Source: Seminavis robusta
Lineage: Eukaryota > Bacillariophyta > Bacillariophyceae > Naviculales > Naviculaceae
Direction: 5' to 3'
Assembly: GCA_903772945.1 (NCBI GenBank)
Contig: CAICTM010000592.1
Span: 1-57,657 of the forward strand
Length of the DNA: 57,657 nucleotides
Below the pieces are notes generated by a model. That model ran no database searches. It saw only the letters and a program-made list of their open reading frames with translations, and was not told the DNA's origin. Shown one piece after another: positions 1 through 10,901 of this stretch (position 1 is the first letter of the stretch; each line of letters begins with the position of its first letter). The translations under genes and the position numbers were made by a program.

Positions 1-622
1 CTTTATCATACAGAAAGGGTGAGTACTCTTCTTCGTGGAGCACTTGTGACTTGAGCCGCCCCTTGAATCCCTGTGTATTGTCCTGAAGGCGAAGTGCATT
101 GGTCTGTTCCACGGTCCTTCCGTATAGAGGCATGAGGTCAATCTGATGGGTTCCTTCGTACTTTTCGTAGGCCGGTGTGCCCGTCTCTGGATTAAAACCA
201 GTGGCAATAATGGATTCCACCACGTACTGCGCAAAGGTGGCAAACATCATGGTGCTGCGGGATGCCTCTTTGCGCTGTCCATTCTTAGTGCGAAACAACT
301 GCTCCGTCACATCTTCCATGGGTGGCAGACTCTCCACCCACTCGGGATCGGCAGGAGGAAGATGACGGCTGTAGTAGGACTTGTCGGTCAGAGAATCCCA
401 GGAAGCGTAGGGTGCCTTGCACGAAAGACCATGTGGACGATGATTGCCCAACGAACAAAAGTAATCCGTCCCATCGCGATTGTATGCCGTGGCAAGTTCC
501 AGCAGCGCTGCGGCTTCTTCCATTGTCAAGTCATTGTTGTCCTCATCGTTGGACTGCACCGACTGGATCGTGGCCAATAGTACTGGGAGAACCAAGCATA
601 GAGCAGATCGAAAGAATTTCAT
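1..622 (-). CDS. Cyclooxygenase-like (PGHS-type) heme peroxidase, N-terminal part
   Basis: An open frame starts at the ATG at 622 and runs without a stop off the left edge (207 codons seen). Residues 1-24 look like a signal peptide (MKFFRSALCLVLPVLLATIQ...). From about residue 72 the protein follows animal prostaglandin G/H synthase: SWDSLTDKSYYSRHLPP, then MMFATFAQ (126-132), IDLMPLYGRT (161-170), ALRL, and GRLKSQVL (188-195). The family makes prostaglandins or other oxylipins from C20 fatty acids in the ER lumen, and animal-like prostaglandin synthases are known in diatoms. Odd point: Q132 matches the conserved distal-pocket Gln, but the catalytic distal His four residues later is Glu136. 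There is no EGF-like domain between signal peptide and catalytic region. The proximal His lies outside the window, so activity cannot be judged. Assignment to the animal-peroxidase/COX fold is firm; enzyme specificity is not. Confidence 0.85.
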   Translation of the reverse strand, partial: MKFFRSALCLVLPVLLATIQSVQSNDEDNNDLTMEEAAALLELATAYNRDGTDYFCSLGNHRPHGLSCKAPYASWDSLTDKSYYSRHLPPADPEWVESLPPMEDVTEQLFRTKNGQRKEASRSTMMFATFAQYVVESIIATGFNPETGTPAYEKYEGTHQIDLMPLYGRTVEQTNALRLQDNTQGFKGRLKSQVLHEEEYSPFLYDK

Positions 623-2979
623 TTTTTCTTCTTCCAGTTGTGTGAGAATTGAGTGAGATTTGTGGGCGGACTTGTTTGTAGGATTGCAAACTCCTCTACG
701 GTATGAAGGATTGCAATGGTTAGTTTGGTGGGACGGTTAGCTGTGCGGTTTGACAGCGTGGATGATCGTTCCTTTCCATTCCAATGCATTTTTGACTGGA
801 ATGTACGTAAATTTTTCTGGGTAAAGTGGAAGAGACTTCACGGACACCCGCTGACTAAATAATGCAAAGCTGGAAAGACTGCCTCAAGATTGTGCCGAAT
901 TCCGAAACTGCACAAGTGAGGGTAGTTGGGAACATTTTGAAGTTAAATTTACAATATGTATACCCCAACGACCTGCGCAATTCAAAGCTTTGTCCACAAG
1001 GTACGCTTTGGAAGTTTACTACATGTACGATGGTACCAGCAGCTGTGTCAGGTACGGTACAGTCAACGCTCGCTTATATTTATAATCTTGTATTTATTCG
1101 CTCTATAATATTTAAGAATACTCCAGTTCCCACATTTTTAACTCTAACCCTATTTTAGTACTAGAGCACGTACAATTCTACGGGAATAGTTAGGGTTAGG
1201 GATAAAATCAATATTTATTCTCGCTGTTATATTTACTGAATTCCTGAATCCCCCCCAGTATTTATACCTGAATGTTGACTGTACTCACGTCCAAAAATGT
1301 TGCAGAATGCGAGTGGCTCAGTCGGAACGTCGGAACCATTCATCGTGAACACGTACGTGAACACCCCAAGCCCCAAGTGCCATCGTACCTCCCTACTAGC
1401 TAGTTAGTGCTAGCTAGTGCAGGTGTTGAGGTATTAGTCTATGAATGTGGTAAAAGTCGAGGTGTTGAGGTACATATTATTGAAGCTAGTCTTCATTACC
1501 CCAATGACCTCAACACGGTAATTTTTACTTTCAGCCAAGGTAACCAAGCCTGTGGAGTGTGGAGACAATCGAAACGAGATCAGGCAGTCTCCCAGAGGGG
1601 GGAAGCGGAATCTGGGGCCAACATGACATGAGCTCTCAGACCGATGAAGTAGATCATCCAACTGACGCTACCGTACTACTAACATGGTTCCCTAGCCCTT
1701 TGGAATGCATCAAATAATGCCCAAGCCCACTCGGAATTTCTCCTCCTATAAGGGCTGATTTTGTTGGGACGAGCAACATCCAGTCCGATTGCGAAACATG
1801 GCCAAGTTCCCCTGCTGCGTGGCCGATGAGTTTCTGACTTCCTGTACTTACATTGTGCTATTATTAGACCCTTGTTGCCCTGGAGTTGGTCCAGGCATTG
1901 GCCCAGGAGGGGACAGATGTGGGGGCAGGCGATGGGAGTTATACTTATTTGTGGTGCTGTGCATGCAAGACCGCAGAGCCGGAAACACACTCTGTCTGAC
2001 CTATCACAGTACTCTTTTTGGTTTTTTCTCACGTTAGCAAATTGGATCAGGCCATCCGCTCGCTCCCCCGTAGGGAAGGATCCAGACCAAGGACTACCAG
2101 TAGAATCGAATGGATTCATTATGCAGTGTACCAGTCCACTCGATTGAGCTTGTATGTGACCATGAATTAATTCTTGATCCGAGTGTGAGTTGTTCCTCGG
2201 ACTTCTACTATAGCCAGAGCAAACTGTTGCAGCAACTATGGTAGAATGTGTTGCCGGTTTACGAGGGGGGGAAGTCAAGCACGCCACTTTGCACGAACTC
2301 GGTTTGGGTTTTGGTAACTATAAGGAACCCCTGTTCTACGAGTGTTAACCAGCCGGAGACTAAACAAGGTATAATATGATGTCCGAGCAATTGGCACCAT
2401 GGATACCGTAATCATCTGTAAAAAGCAAAGAATTCTTGTTGCCAAGCTGTGACTATCGATTTTTTTGGTGGTGTGCGTCTTGGCAATTTTCGAGGAGTCC
2501 AACGAGGAGAGGGCACGCTTTTTAGCAGTAGCCGGTTGGTGCTGTCATGATTATTGATAATGTGGGTTTCTGCGTGCCCAACATTTTAAGCCCCTGTCAA
2601 TTGTTAGATGATAGGAAACCCACACACCTGAGGCAAGTCAGATGCCTCTGCCGCCATGCCCTCCTCCCAATGGAGCAGCGTCCGGTAGAGACCAACAGTT
2701 CCAAACATGTATTAGCTAGCTGGTTGCTTCAACATGTTTTCTTCCTCCATAGTTAGCGGCTTTGTTAACCACGTAGCCAAAGCTTGTACCCTACCGTAGT
2801 AAGCTACTTCTCTTCATCTCCAAATCTAAAGGAGTCATGTCATCACCCCTCCATTAGATAGATGGTGATGCCTTTGTCCAACCAAAGATGACTGCAGCAC
2901 AAAAAAACCGTGCACCTAGCTGTTTACCTACCGTATCATAGAAAAATCCAATATAGAATCACCGAGTTGTAGAATATCT
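623..2979. other. Intergenic, 2.4 kb, no convincing gene
   Basis: The region lies between the peroxidase start and the 3' end of an LRR gene. It holds short telomere-like words (CTAACCCTA near 1146, GTTAGGGTTAGGG near 1190) too short to be a telomere. A 10-bp inverted repeat (GTGTTGAGGT at 1462-1471, complement at 1507-1516) has a direct copy of one arm near 1422. A minus-strand open frame of 202 codons at 1679-2287 resembles no family I know and may be a worn transposon fragment; I do not call it a gene. CTAGCTAG words occur near 1396 and 2711. Confidence 0.6.
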
Positions 2980-5900
2980 TCAGTGAGATGTAGAATTGGT
3001 GATATCAGAAGATCCATCTGCCCCAACCAAGATGTCAATGGTGATTTCGTAGAAGGCCTCCCCAGCCAGCAAAGAATAGAACACTGATTGGTTGGTGGCT
3101 GTCAGAGTAATCCATCCGGGGATGTTGACACCATCACCCCAACTGTCAGACACAACCAGTCTGTAGGTTGTGTCAGCGTTCACTGCGAAGAGAGAGTAGT
3201 AAAGATAATCTTTATACTCCAGTGGACCAGCTGATTCCAATGTGTCCCAAACACCAGTCACATTGGTTTCCTTCTGCCAAACCCATGATGTTTCATCTGG
3301 ATAATCATCAGTTTGGATATTGAGCATGACATCAGCACCTCTGTTTGGAAATCGTCCAGGCCAATCCGGTGGATCTTCTATGAGGTCAGAACAGGTGGAA
3401 ACAGGAGGAGTTTCATTTAGGGCACAATCACACCTTAGAAAAGAGCAGAGATGCTCTGGGACAGTTCCAGTTCTCAGGAACTGGTTCCCATGTAGTCTCA
3501 GCCCCATTGACGCATCCAGTTGGCTGGGCAGTGTTCCTGTCAGGTTATTGTTGTGAAGACGCAGAGATGTCAAAGATGTCATCATATCAACTTCAGTTGG
3601 GATTGTGGCGGTGAACTGATTGTCAGCGAGGTAAAGCTCTTGCAACGATGTCAGGAGCCAGAACTCCATGGGAACTGGGCCAGTCAACTGGTTGCCATTC
3701 AACCACAGCATGTCTAAAGCAGTAAATGCACCAAACTCCGAAGGAACTTGACTGGACAACTGATTATTTGATAAGGCAAGCCATTCCAATGATGAAGTCA
3801 GGAGCCCAAGTTCAGACGGAATGGTCCCCATCATTCGATTTTCATTGAACATCAGTACAGTCAAAGCCGTCAAAAGGCCAAGCTCGGAAGGGACTTGACC
3901 GGTGAGCTGATTTTGATTGAGCCGTAACCAAGTCAAAGCAGTCAACTTTGCAAGCTCAGAAGGAACTGGACCAGTCATCGAATTCTCATCAATCCAAAGT
4001 CGTTCCAACGTGGTCAGGAGCCCAAGCTCTGAAGAAATCGGACCAGACAACTGATTCTCAGAAAGGGAAAGCTCTTTCAATGTGGCCAGGAGCCCAAGCT
4101 CCGAAGGAAATGGACCGGTAAACTGATTCTTATATATCTTGAGCTCTTCCAATGAGGTCAGGAGCCCAAGCTCGGAAAAAATCGGACCAGACAACTGATT
4201 GTCACCAAGCTGAAGAGTATCCAATGAGGTCAGGAGCCCAAGTTCAGAAGGAATTTGATGGGTCAAGCGATTTTCGCTCATCTCCAGGCTGTTCAAAGCT
4301 GTCAAAAGGCCAAGCTCGGAAGGGACTTGACCGGTGAGCATATTTCCATTCAACCATAACTCAGTCAAAGCAGTCATTGTGGAAATTTCAGAGGGAATTT
4401 TGCCAGTGATCTGATTTTCCTCTATAGTCAAATGTGTCAATCCAGTCATCTCGTAAAATTCTGTTGGTAACAGAGATGAAAGTGTTCCAGCAATATCATT
4501 GTCATCAAGAGACAAACGAGACAAGGAAGTCAAGAGCGCAATCTCAGGTGGCAGAAATGGGGGAAGACCAGAGAGCTGCAGGTGTTGCAGATCCAGAGAT
4601 GTGAATTGTCCTTGGCTGTTGCAAGGAGGTGTAGAGTTTTGCCATTCATAATATTTTCCATCATAAAAAAAAAATTCAAATCCACTTGAGAACCAGTCGC
4701 ACTCTTCGACTGTGTCATCCATCCATCCATAACCCTTTATTAAAGGATTCCAGCTTTCTCCTTCAAAAGCATAGAAAAATGTAGCAAGGGCAAAGAGCTG
4801 TGTCTTTCTCCAATCTGAAAGGAATGTGATGTTCTGATGATTGGCCAGCCATTGCCATCCTCTCCACTGTGGGGTCTCACTGCCATTGTTGATGCTGGCA
4901 AGAGTATAGTCAGGGAGACTATCGAATAGCAAGTCTAGATCCCCAGTGGGGGCAGATGATGGTACTCCAGAAGGAGTCATGGACCCATAAACCGTCGGAG
5001 CATCTGTTGATAGGTACACAATCACCTCTGGCTCCTTCTTTTGGGTTCCTGCCACAGCTCCCACAGTGATTGCTGCCACAACTAACATCATGACAAGGAA
5101 GAGTATAAACATCAGCCTCTGTTTCTTCCTCTTTCGTTCTCTCTGCTGGACATGCTGTAGATCGACTGGATCTGCAGCGGGCCTAGTTTGTTCCTCTTCT
5201 GGATCTTCTAGAACAAGATCTGCCACTGCCAAATGTTGGTCATTTGTTGATGGAATGTTGTGGTTGGTGCTGCTGCTGGGTGGTCCCGCATCATGTGGTT
5301 CAGCCAGAGCAGAGGAATCGTCGGGATCACCCATCTGCACTAACGATTCACCCTGACCAGTGGCACTGGCACCAACTAGGGAATATTGTAGAGTAGTTGC
5401 ACGCTGCAAGGCTTCTCCCGGTAAACCCATGTAGGCCCCTGGTCTCGACGGCTGATGTTGTTGCCTGTGCAGAGGTTCTACTGCGAGTTCTGCACTTTGC
5501 CAGCTTAGATCATTTCCAGTTTCAATTTTTTCCATTTTGGCAGCCTCGTTGATTTCGGTTGCCATTTGCAGGAGGTCCATATTATATCTTGCAGCGCCTC
5601 TGTGTTCTTCTTCCGTAAAATGATCGTCCTCTTCCAACTTTTTTTGTGCTGTTGCCGATCCTTTGACAGGCATACCCACAGCATGTGTCTGTCCCTTTGG
5701 GAAAAACGATAGCTGGTGGCTTTGTGGAGTGTCAGAGATCCAAGCTTCATTGCCAGTAGCAAGTGTCGCCATGGCAAAATCTGTAGTATAGTTGGTAGTG
5801 CCTCTATTATTGTCACGGAAGTTGTTTTCTGCCTTCTCTTTGGAACTACTTCCTTGGGCATGATTGGCAGCATATTTTTCCATTTTGGCAGCTTCATTGA

Positions 5901-6024
5901 TTTCAACTGCCAACTGCATGCATGAGGTGGTTGCTAGTACCAGCAGTGCTTGGTTTTTCTTGACGGATATCTTCTTGGTCATTGAGATGCTTGGCGAGCG
6001 CCAAGCTGGTGTGATCTGCCGCAA
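2980..6024 (-). CDS. LRR type II membrane protein, paralogue A (main open frame; N-terminus frameshifted)
   Basis: Long frame ending at 2980. In order it shows: a low-complexity cytosolic part with two EINEAAKMEK repeats; a basic stop-transfer stretch (RKRKKQRL) and one membrane helix near residues 305-328; a conserved ectodomain head (WQWLANHQNIT, ATFFYAFEGESW, WF); about 15 plant-type LRRs of the form LxxLxLxxNxLTGxIPSELGLLTS; a CDC cap; and a C-terminal domain with DDYPDETSWVW and DSWGDGV. The topology suggests an extracellular LRR ligand-binding surface without a kinase. The function is unknown. It is closely related over its whole length to the gene at 36312-39665, including about 100 bp of 3' flank. 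A 4-bp duplication near 5914-5924 puts the normal N-terminus (5903-6388) in another frame, so the gene is either a recent pseudogene or starts internally. The first residues before SCMQLAVEINEAAK are out-of-frame sequence and not family-like. Confidence 0.75.
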   Translation of the reverse strand: MRQITPAWRSPSISMTKKISVKKNQALLVLATTSCMQLAVEINEAAKMEKYAANHAQGSSSKEKAENNFRDNNRGTTNYTTDFAMATLATGNEAWISDTPQSHQLSFFPKGQTHAVGMPVKGSATAQKKLEEDDHFTEEEHRGAARYNMDLLQMATEINEAAKMEKIETGNDLSWQSAELAVEPLHRQQHQPSRPGAYMGLPGEALQRATTLQYSLVGASATGQGESLVQMGDPDDSSALAEPHDAGPPSSSTNHNIPSTNDQHLAVADLVLEDPEEEQTRPAADPVDLQHVQQRERKRKKQRLMFILFLVMMLVVAAITVGAVAGTQKKEPEVIVYLSTDAPTVYGSMTPSGVPSSAPTGDLDLLFDSLPDYTLASINNGSETPQWRGWQWLANHQNITFLSDWRKTQLFALATFFYAFEGESWNPLIKGYGWMDDTVEECDWFSSGFEFFFYDGKYYEWQNSTPPCNSQGQFTSLDLQHLQLSGLPPFLPPEIALLTSLSRLSLDDNDIAGTLSSLLPTEFYEMTGLTHLTIEENQITGKIPSEISTMTALTELWLNGNMLTGQVPSELGLLTALNSLEMSENRLTHQIPSELGLLTSLDTLQLGDNQLSGPIFSELGLLTSLEELKIYKNQFTGPFPSELGLLATLKELSLSENQLSGPISSELGLLTTLERLWIDENSMTGPVPSELAKLTALTWLRLNQNQLTGQVPSELGLLTALTVLMFNENRMMGTIPSELGLLTSSLEWLALSNNQLSSQVPSEFGAFTALDMLWLNGNQLTGPVPMEFWLLTSLQELYLADNQFTATIPTEVDMMTSLTSLRLHNNNLTGTLPSQLDASMGLRLHGNQFLRTGTVPEHLCSFLRCDCALNETPPVSTCSDLIEDPPDWPGRFPNRGADVMLNIQTDDYPDETSWVWQKETNVTGVWDTLESAGPLEYKDYLYYSLFAVNADTTYRLVVSDSWGDGVNIPGWITLTATNQSVFYSLLAGEAFYEITIDILVGADGSSDITNSTSH

Positions 6025-6388
6025 TTTTCAGGATTTCTTCTTGGTCATCTTGTTGTTGTTTGGGTTTCCCTCTTTTTGGCAGCTGTGGATTTGCCCCCAC
6101 ATTATTGTGGCTGGGACGAGGCAAGGAAGAAGGAAATGGCTTCTTCTTGGTGACTATTTTATTGACAGCTTCTTCGTCTTTGAACGCTCTTGCACTGGCG
6201 GTATCTTCATCCCTTTTCCATTGTGCAGCTTCTGCCTCGGCTCTTTTCATCAGAGTATCTCTGATGACAGGGTCGAGTGACAGTCCTTCTGATGCATTCC
6301 CGAAATCTTTGCCAAGGGAACGATTTCCGTCCCGAGAGTGACCATCTTCCTTATCGGTATTACAACCAGTGCTCTTTCCCTCTTTCAT
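5903..6388 (-). pseudogene. N-terminal fragment of LRR paralogue A, split off by a 4-bp insertion
   Basis: From the ATG at 6388 (MKEGKSTGC) the frame matches residues 1-152 of the intact paralogue at 36312-39665 (MKEGKCTGC; shared GKDFGNASEGLSLDPVIRD and AEAEAAQW). It then falls out of frame after SNHLM and stops at 5903. Where paralogue B reads CTCATGCAGTTGG (minus strand), this copy reads CTCATGCATGCAGTTGG, an extra ATGC. The start at 6388 is preferred over the ATG at 6460 because it is the conserved one in the paralogue. This segment and 2980-6024 were once one gene. Confidence 0.8.
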
Positions 6389-7195
6389 CCTGATAATGAT
6401 CGATTCAATGAGATATATATTGCTAGCTAGTAATCGTCTGTCCAGTGGAGTTACAGTCAAGTCGATCGGTTGTATCGCTCATGCTGTGGCAACTTACCCA
6501 AATAGAATTTGCCGCGATTCTATTCAGGATTGCAACCTCTCGGGCTCGTCGCGTTTTGGAAATAAAGGGGACTTCAAAGCTCCTTGATTTGATTTAAGTG
6601 GCAGTATTTAAGGTTAAGGCAAACATCGTACAGTACCGAGATTCGATTCGATTCTTCATTCGATTCTTCATCGTCGGTGATTGATACCTTGCACGGTACC
6701 AGTACTAGCTAGCTAGAGTACCGTAGTGTACAACCCGTACTAGTACCGGTACCGGTATTCGTGAGGTCACCTCACGATTTAAACATAGAAGGGGGTCTGG
6801 GGGTGGCTCGTGCAATTTACTTTGGCTCTTTTGAATAGGTGCAAAGAGTACAAAAGCTGATTCTGCAATTAAGAGGCCTTCTTGAAGTGCTTTTGGTGTG
6901 TTAAAGCATGCACTAGTAATTAGTAAGGATTGGTTCAAAGGAAATCCTTTCACGTACTTTAAACCATCACTTCTGGTTATGGTTTGAAGTGTACCAAGAG
7001 GGCTAGATGATTTAACACCAGATGCATAAAAAGCTAGTAAGACATTTACAAAACTTCAATGAATTCCTAGGAATGTCCTCCAGAGAATTACAGTGGAATC
7101 TAGGATTATTTGGCAAGCCGGTTGCCGGTTGTGCATGTACAGTTTTAGAGGATTTGGCTAAGTGTAGCAATTTGGTGTAGAATATACCAATGAAC
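6389..7195. other. Intergenic region upstream of LRR paralogue A
   Basis: No gene seen. The first about 70 bases resemble the 5' flank of the paralogue at 39666, so the duplication extended beyond the coding region. There are tandem GATTCGATTC words near 6645 and clustered palindromic words (CTAGCTAGCTAG near 6708, GTACCGGTACCGG near 6740). No protein-like open frame longer than about 80 codons. Confidence 0.6.
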
Positions 7196-7620
7196 CGCTC
7201 CAAGCTGGGACAACTGCTGCAGGCTGGGAACAGCTACAAGCTTAGACAACAGCTACAGCTATAGGCTGGGACAACCGCTTCAGGCTGGGACAGCCACTAC
7301 AGGCTGGGACAACCACTACAGGCTGGGACAACAGCTACAGGCTGGGAAAACAGCTAAAGGCTGGGACAACAGCTACAACAGCTATAGCTCCAGGCTAGGA
7401 TAACCGCTTCACGCTGGGACAACAGCTCCAGGCTGGGGCAACAGCTAAAGGCTGGGACAACAGCTACAAGCTGGGACAACAGCTATAGCTCCAGGCTAGG
7501 ATAACCGCGTTACACTGGGACAATCACTACAGGCTGGGACAACAGCTCCAGGCTGGGATACAAGCTGGGACAACAGCACAGCTACAGGCTGGGATAACAG
7601 CTACAGGCTGGGAGGACAGC
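7196..7620. repeat. 19-bp minisatellite, about 20 variable units
   Basis: Tandem array with the consensus GCTGGGACAACAGCTACAG. Units vary by a few bases (AACCGCTTCAG, AACAGCTCCAG, AGCCACTACAG) and some are shortened or extended. A longer variant containing AGCTATAGCTCCAGGCTAGG followed by ATAACCGC occurs twice about 100 bp apart (near 7382 and 7482), which shows a higher-order duplication inside the array. It runs into an open frame on the minus strand that I do not take as coding. Confidence 0.9.
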
Positions 7621-8713
7621 TCCCACCTGTCACCCTGCGCGTACCACACCAGAGAGGTGCTGGCCCTCATTTTTTGCCAAGTTGGACTTCCTGTTGCTAA
7701 ATGAGAGTTATAATTGTCAGTGCATTCTCGAATCAAGCAGTGGGCATTGTGACAAATAACTTTCTTCCAGCCGATTCTTGACCACAGGATTGATTCCATC
7801 GGGCAGTTGACTGCTGTATCTCTTTGCGTATGAAGCCATTTGCTGGAAGCGCCATTGGTACGACTCCCAGCCGTTTTGTCATGATCACGGAGCATGACAG
7901 GCGGTACTTCGTTCCTTGGTGCTTTTTATGCTGAGAATTTTGACGGTGGCGACGCTTTGGGAGATCATGGTTTTCATGCTTCTGGCGAACCTTATTGGTT
8001 TGGTCTCTTCTTGTACTGAACTCACTGGGAATGGTATTGGCTCCTATGGGCTCGTTGGGTTGGCTGAGTGGTATTGTGAACTACTGATTCAGCTCTGATT
8101 CTATTTTATGCACGAGTTTGTGCTTGGTGCTTTTTCAAGCTGAGAATTTTGACGTTGGCGACACTTTGGGAGACGGTGTTGATGCTTCTGGCGAACCTTC
8201 TTGTGTTTCTTGGATGCCATTATTTCTGGTCTCGGCTCATAATAAAATTCACTGGGAATTGGAATAGCTGGCTGGTATTGTGAACTGATTCTATTTTATG
8301 CTTGAGCTTGTCTACCAACCAATGACAATGACGACGCCAGCCTTCTATGGGCGGGAAGCTCGAGCCAGCTGATGCTCTTTGCTTGTTGGCCTGTTGTGCT
8401 TTTTGAAAAAAGCATTGCCAGCCAGTAAAGCACTTGTGGTGAAGCATTGCCAGTAAAGCACTCGTGATGGGACACTCGTGATGGCCAGCGGTGTGTGAAA
8501 AGATCCAGTGTCTGGCCTCAGACCGAACCTTCCTGCCCTAATCTTTTTAGTGCCAGGATCTTGGCGGCAGTCGGCAACCGCAATTGCCTTCCACAATGTA
8601 TCCAAAACAAAAGGGTCTCCTCCTTCTTCCATGGCAAGGGGAGGGAGGCTGTCTGCATTAAACTCCTTAGAAGAACTTACATAAGATCAGCACAGTCCTT
8701 TTTAAATATACCC
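7621..8713. other. Intergenic region and lipase 5' flank
   Basis: Non-coding by inspection. It contains the 208-bp tandem duplication listed separately and, near 8400-8475, short direct repeats of GTAAAGCACT(T/C)GTG and GGGACACTCGTGATGG. The last about 100 bases should hold the promoter and 5' UTR of the lipase gene that starts at 8714. No clear TATA box was identified. Confidence 0.5.
7918..8306. repeat. Diverged tandem duplication, period 208 bp, two copies
   Basis: Copy 1 begins at 7918 and copy 2 at 8126. Both open with GGTGCTTTTT, AGCTGAGAATTTTGACG (copy 1 has TGCTGAG...) and GGCGACRCTTTGGGAGA, share GATGCTTCTGGCGAACCTT (copy 1: CATGCTTCTGG...), and end with CTGATTCTATTTTATGC. They differ by substitutions and an indel of about 20 bp. 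Neither copy encodes a convincing protein. Confidence 0.75.
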
Positions 8714-10706
8714 ATGATAAAGAGAACGCCATCAGCCAATAATCGAAGCAGACGAAGGAAGCTCAGCCATGCTTTGATCCTCTTGATTGGTATCATTGCC
8801 TCTGCCTTTCTCGAACTGCCAGCTGTCGCACAAGAGCAGTGCATTTCTCAGGATGACAAGGAATGCAAATCCTCCAAAGAATCCCCTAATAAGAAGGTGA
8901 ATGATTTGGTTCAATCTTGGTTCAAGAGTAGAAGAGAAGGTCTGCAATTCCTGCAGGACAAGGTTTTCGGACAAGGAGGTGGCGACGATAAGGTCAATGG
9001 TGCTCAGCAGCAGAAGAAACACATGGAAGGTGGCCCTTTCTCGCATTTGTGGAACACCCGATCCTCCCGTCAAAAGCAACAAGAAACGGCCGATCAGGAA
9101 TCCAAAAAACACGAACAAGAAGCCGAGCATTTTCTGGGGGGTGTAGCGTCACTACTGAATGCCGAAAGTACCACCGATGCCTTTTTAAACTTGGTAAGTG
9201 GATCCGATGACAATGAACGAAGTCAACGGACATGGATCGAAGTCATCAAGATTTTTAGGGAGCATATCAAAGAAGTCAAAGAGCAAGTGGATCGGGCGTT
9301 TGGAGACCTGGGATGGAATCCAGTGGAGCACTTTAGACCCGTGTCGGCATTTTATCTGTTGAGAGAAGAGGAAGCCAGCAAAGGTCCCGTCTGGAAGAGG
9401 CGGCGTCATCGATTCTATCCCAAACTGAAAGACGTGGAAGATCTCAAGGAGTTTCATAATGCATTGTATTTGAGTGAGTTGAGTTACGTACACACGGTCC
9501 CTGCCGTAGAAGAAGGACTCCGGTTGTTTCAGAACGATAGTTGGGCTCTTCTCTATGCCACCTGTGACTCCTTGCCACATGAGCCGGCACATTTCATTGC
9601 CATTCGAAAGACGGCGTCTCCGATTGCAACCACTGGTTTTGCGGATCGCCTCAAGGGCATTGAAAGCATCTTGCCATGGGAAGCGAAGAAGAAGTCGGAT
9701 GACTCTACTAATAAAAACCGACAATTCTCCTCAGACGAAGATACTTTGGAATTGATCCTGGTGGTGAGGGGCACAAAGGAGCTTGGAGACATTATTTCGG
9801 ATGTTTCGTTTGAAGCTGTGGACTATCGAGAAGGCAAGGCTCATGGAGGATTTCTGCAAGCTGGAAAGTTCTTGGTGGATACGCATGTCGAGAGCTTTCG
9901 TGAACTCTTAAAGTTATCCGGGAGAAAACTCATGAGGCTTACCATACTCGGGCATAGTCTCGGTGGTGGAGCGGTAAGTACTGTACATGGATGATCCCAG
10001 GCTGCTGCTGTGAAGTTTGCAGTGCTTGGCATACTCATCTCAAGTTCTCTGCTGCTGCTGCTGCAAGGCCGCCATTGCTGCCATTGAATTCAACGACTAC
10101 GATTTCATTGAAGCCTCTGCCATTGGTTTCGGGTCCCCCGGTACCCTTTCCCCGGAACTTTCGGCGGCATACCAGGATATCATCACAACAATTGTCTCGG
10201 ATGCAGACGTTGTTCCTAGAATTGGTGTTACGAGTATCATTCACCTGCATTTGCGCCTCATGGCTCACTCGCCTGGTCCTTCACTCTGGGAGGATGTTTC
10301 CGAGTTTGTAGAAGATCTACGAACCAAGCTACCCAGCAAAGTGGTGGACGTTTTGCTGGGCGGCAAAGAAAAACTAAGCAACAAACTGGAGGAAATGATT
10401 GGACCCAAAAAGTACCCGCATGTGGAGGCATTGGAGGAATTCTTGAAGAGCCAGGAGACCAACAGCAGTCAGATCGGCTGCTGTGAACCACCGGGTACTT
10501 GTATCCACTTTTTTCGTGACGGGATCTCCTATTCGGCTGCGTTCACGCCCTGTTCGTACTTTTCTGAGGTGGAATTCGTTTCAACCATGATTGATGATCA
10601 TATGGTGCGTGCCGGATATCATCGTGCTTTGGTCACGCTAGCTCGGGATCTGCTGGACGACCTCGATTTTCGGTTCGAACACCAAGTGTTGCCGGACACT
10701 TCATAG
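8714..10706 (+). CDS. Class-3 (DAG lipase-like) serine lipase, one intron
   Basis: Proposed exons are 8714-9973 and 10068-10706 (632 residues). The 94-bp intron starts GTAAGTAC and ends CTGCAAG; it splits the gene in phase 0 directly after the nucleophile elbow and removes in-frame stops. The ATG at 8714 is chosen because a signal anchor follows (LILLIGIIASAFLELPAVA). The nucleophile motif is GHSLGG with Ser415. The core continues AAIAAIEF and SAIGFGSPGTLS. The catalytic Asp is probably D467 in SDADVVPR, and the His is in the C-terminal DDHMVRAGYH. This is the layout of alpha/beta-hydrolase class-3 lipases, closest in style to sn-1 diacylglycerol lipases, which release fatty acid from DAG or membrane lipids. 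The first about 300 residues are charged and unrecognised. It converges on the adenine deaminase gene with 195 bp between stop codons. Confidence 0.88.
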
Positions 10707-10901
10707 GACAGACGTGACCACGCTGTCACCCCACAATTCAGTACGCACAGGCAGACAAGTCCCAAGGAAATAGAACGCAAGAGGCAGACGGGAAAAAACA
10801 ATACAGGCTGCCTGTAGCAAAAGCATAATATAGAATCTCTAAAAATCGTGTGTTTATGCATTCATGAATGATCCTGGATGATACGGGCGCTACTTACATG
10901 C

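Noticed and set aside
146..645. Plus-strand frames of 60-144 codons at the left edge
   Set aside because: The minus strand carries a clear cyclooxygenase-like coding sequence here; these are its shadows.
1141..1203. Telomere repeat
   Set aside because: Only one or two CCCTAA/TTAGGG units in each orientation; too short and not at an end.
1679..2287. Minus-strand frame of 202 codons
   Set aside because: No recognisable domain, Cys/Pro/Ser-rich random-like composition, and other frames in the same place are equally open. It could be a worn transposon but I cannot support it.
7527..7895. Minus-strand frame of 122 codons ending in the minisatellite
   Set aside because: Its C-terminus is only translated repeat (Cys/Pro/Ala/Ser), and the rest has no protein-like features.
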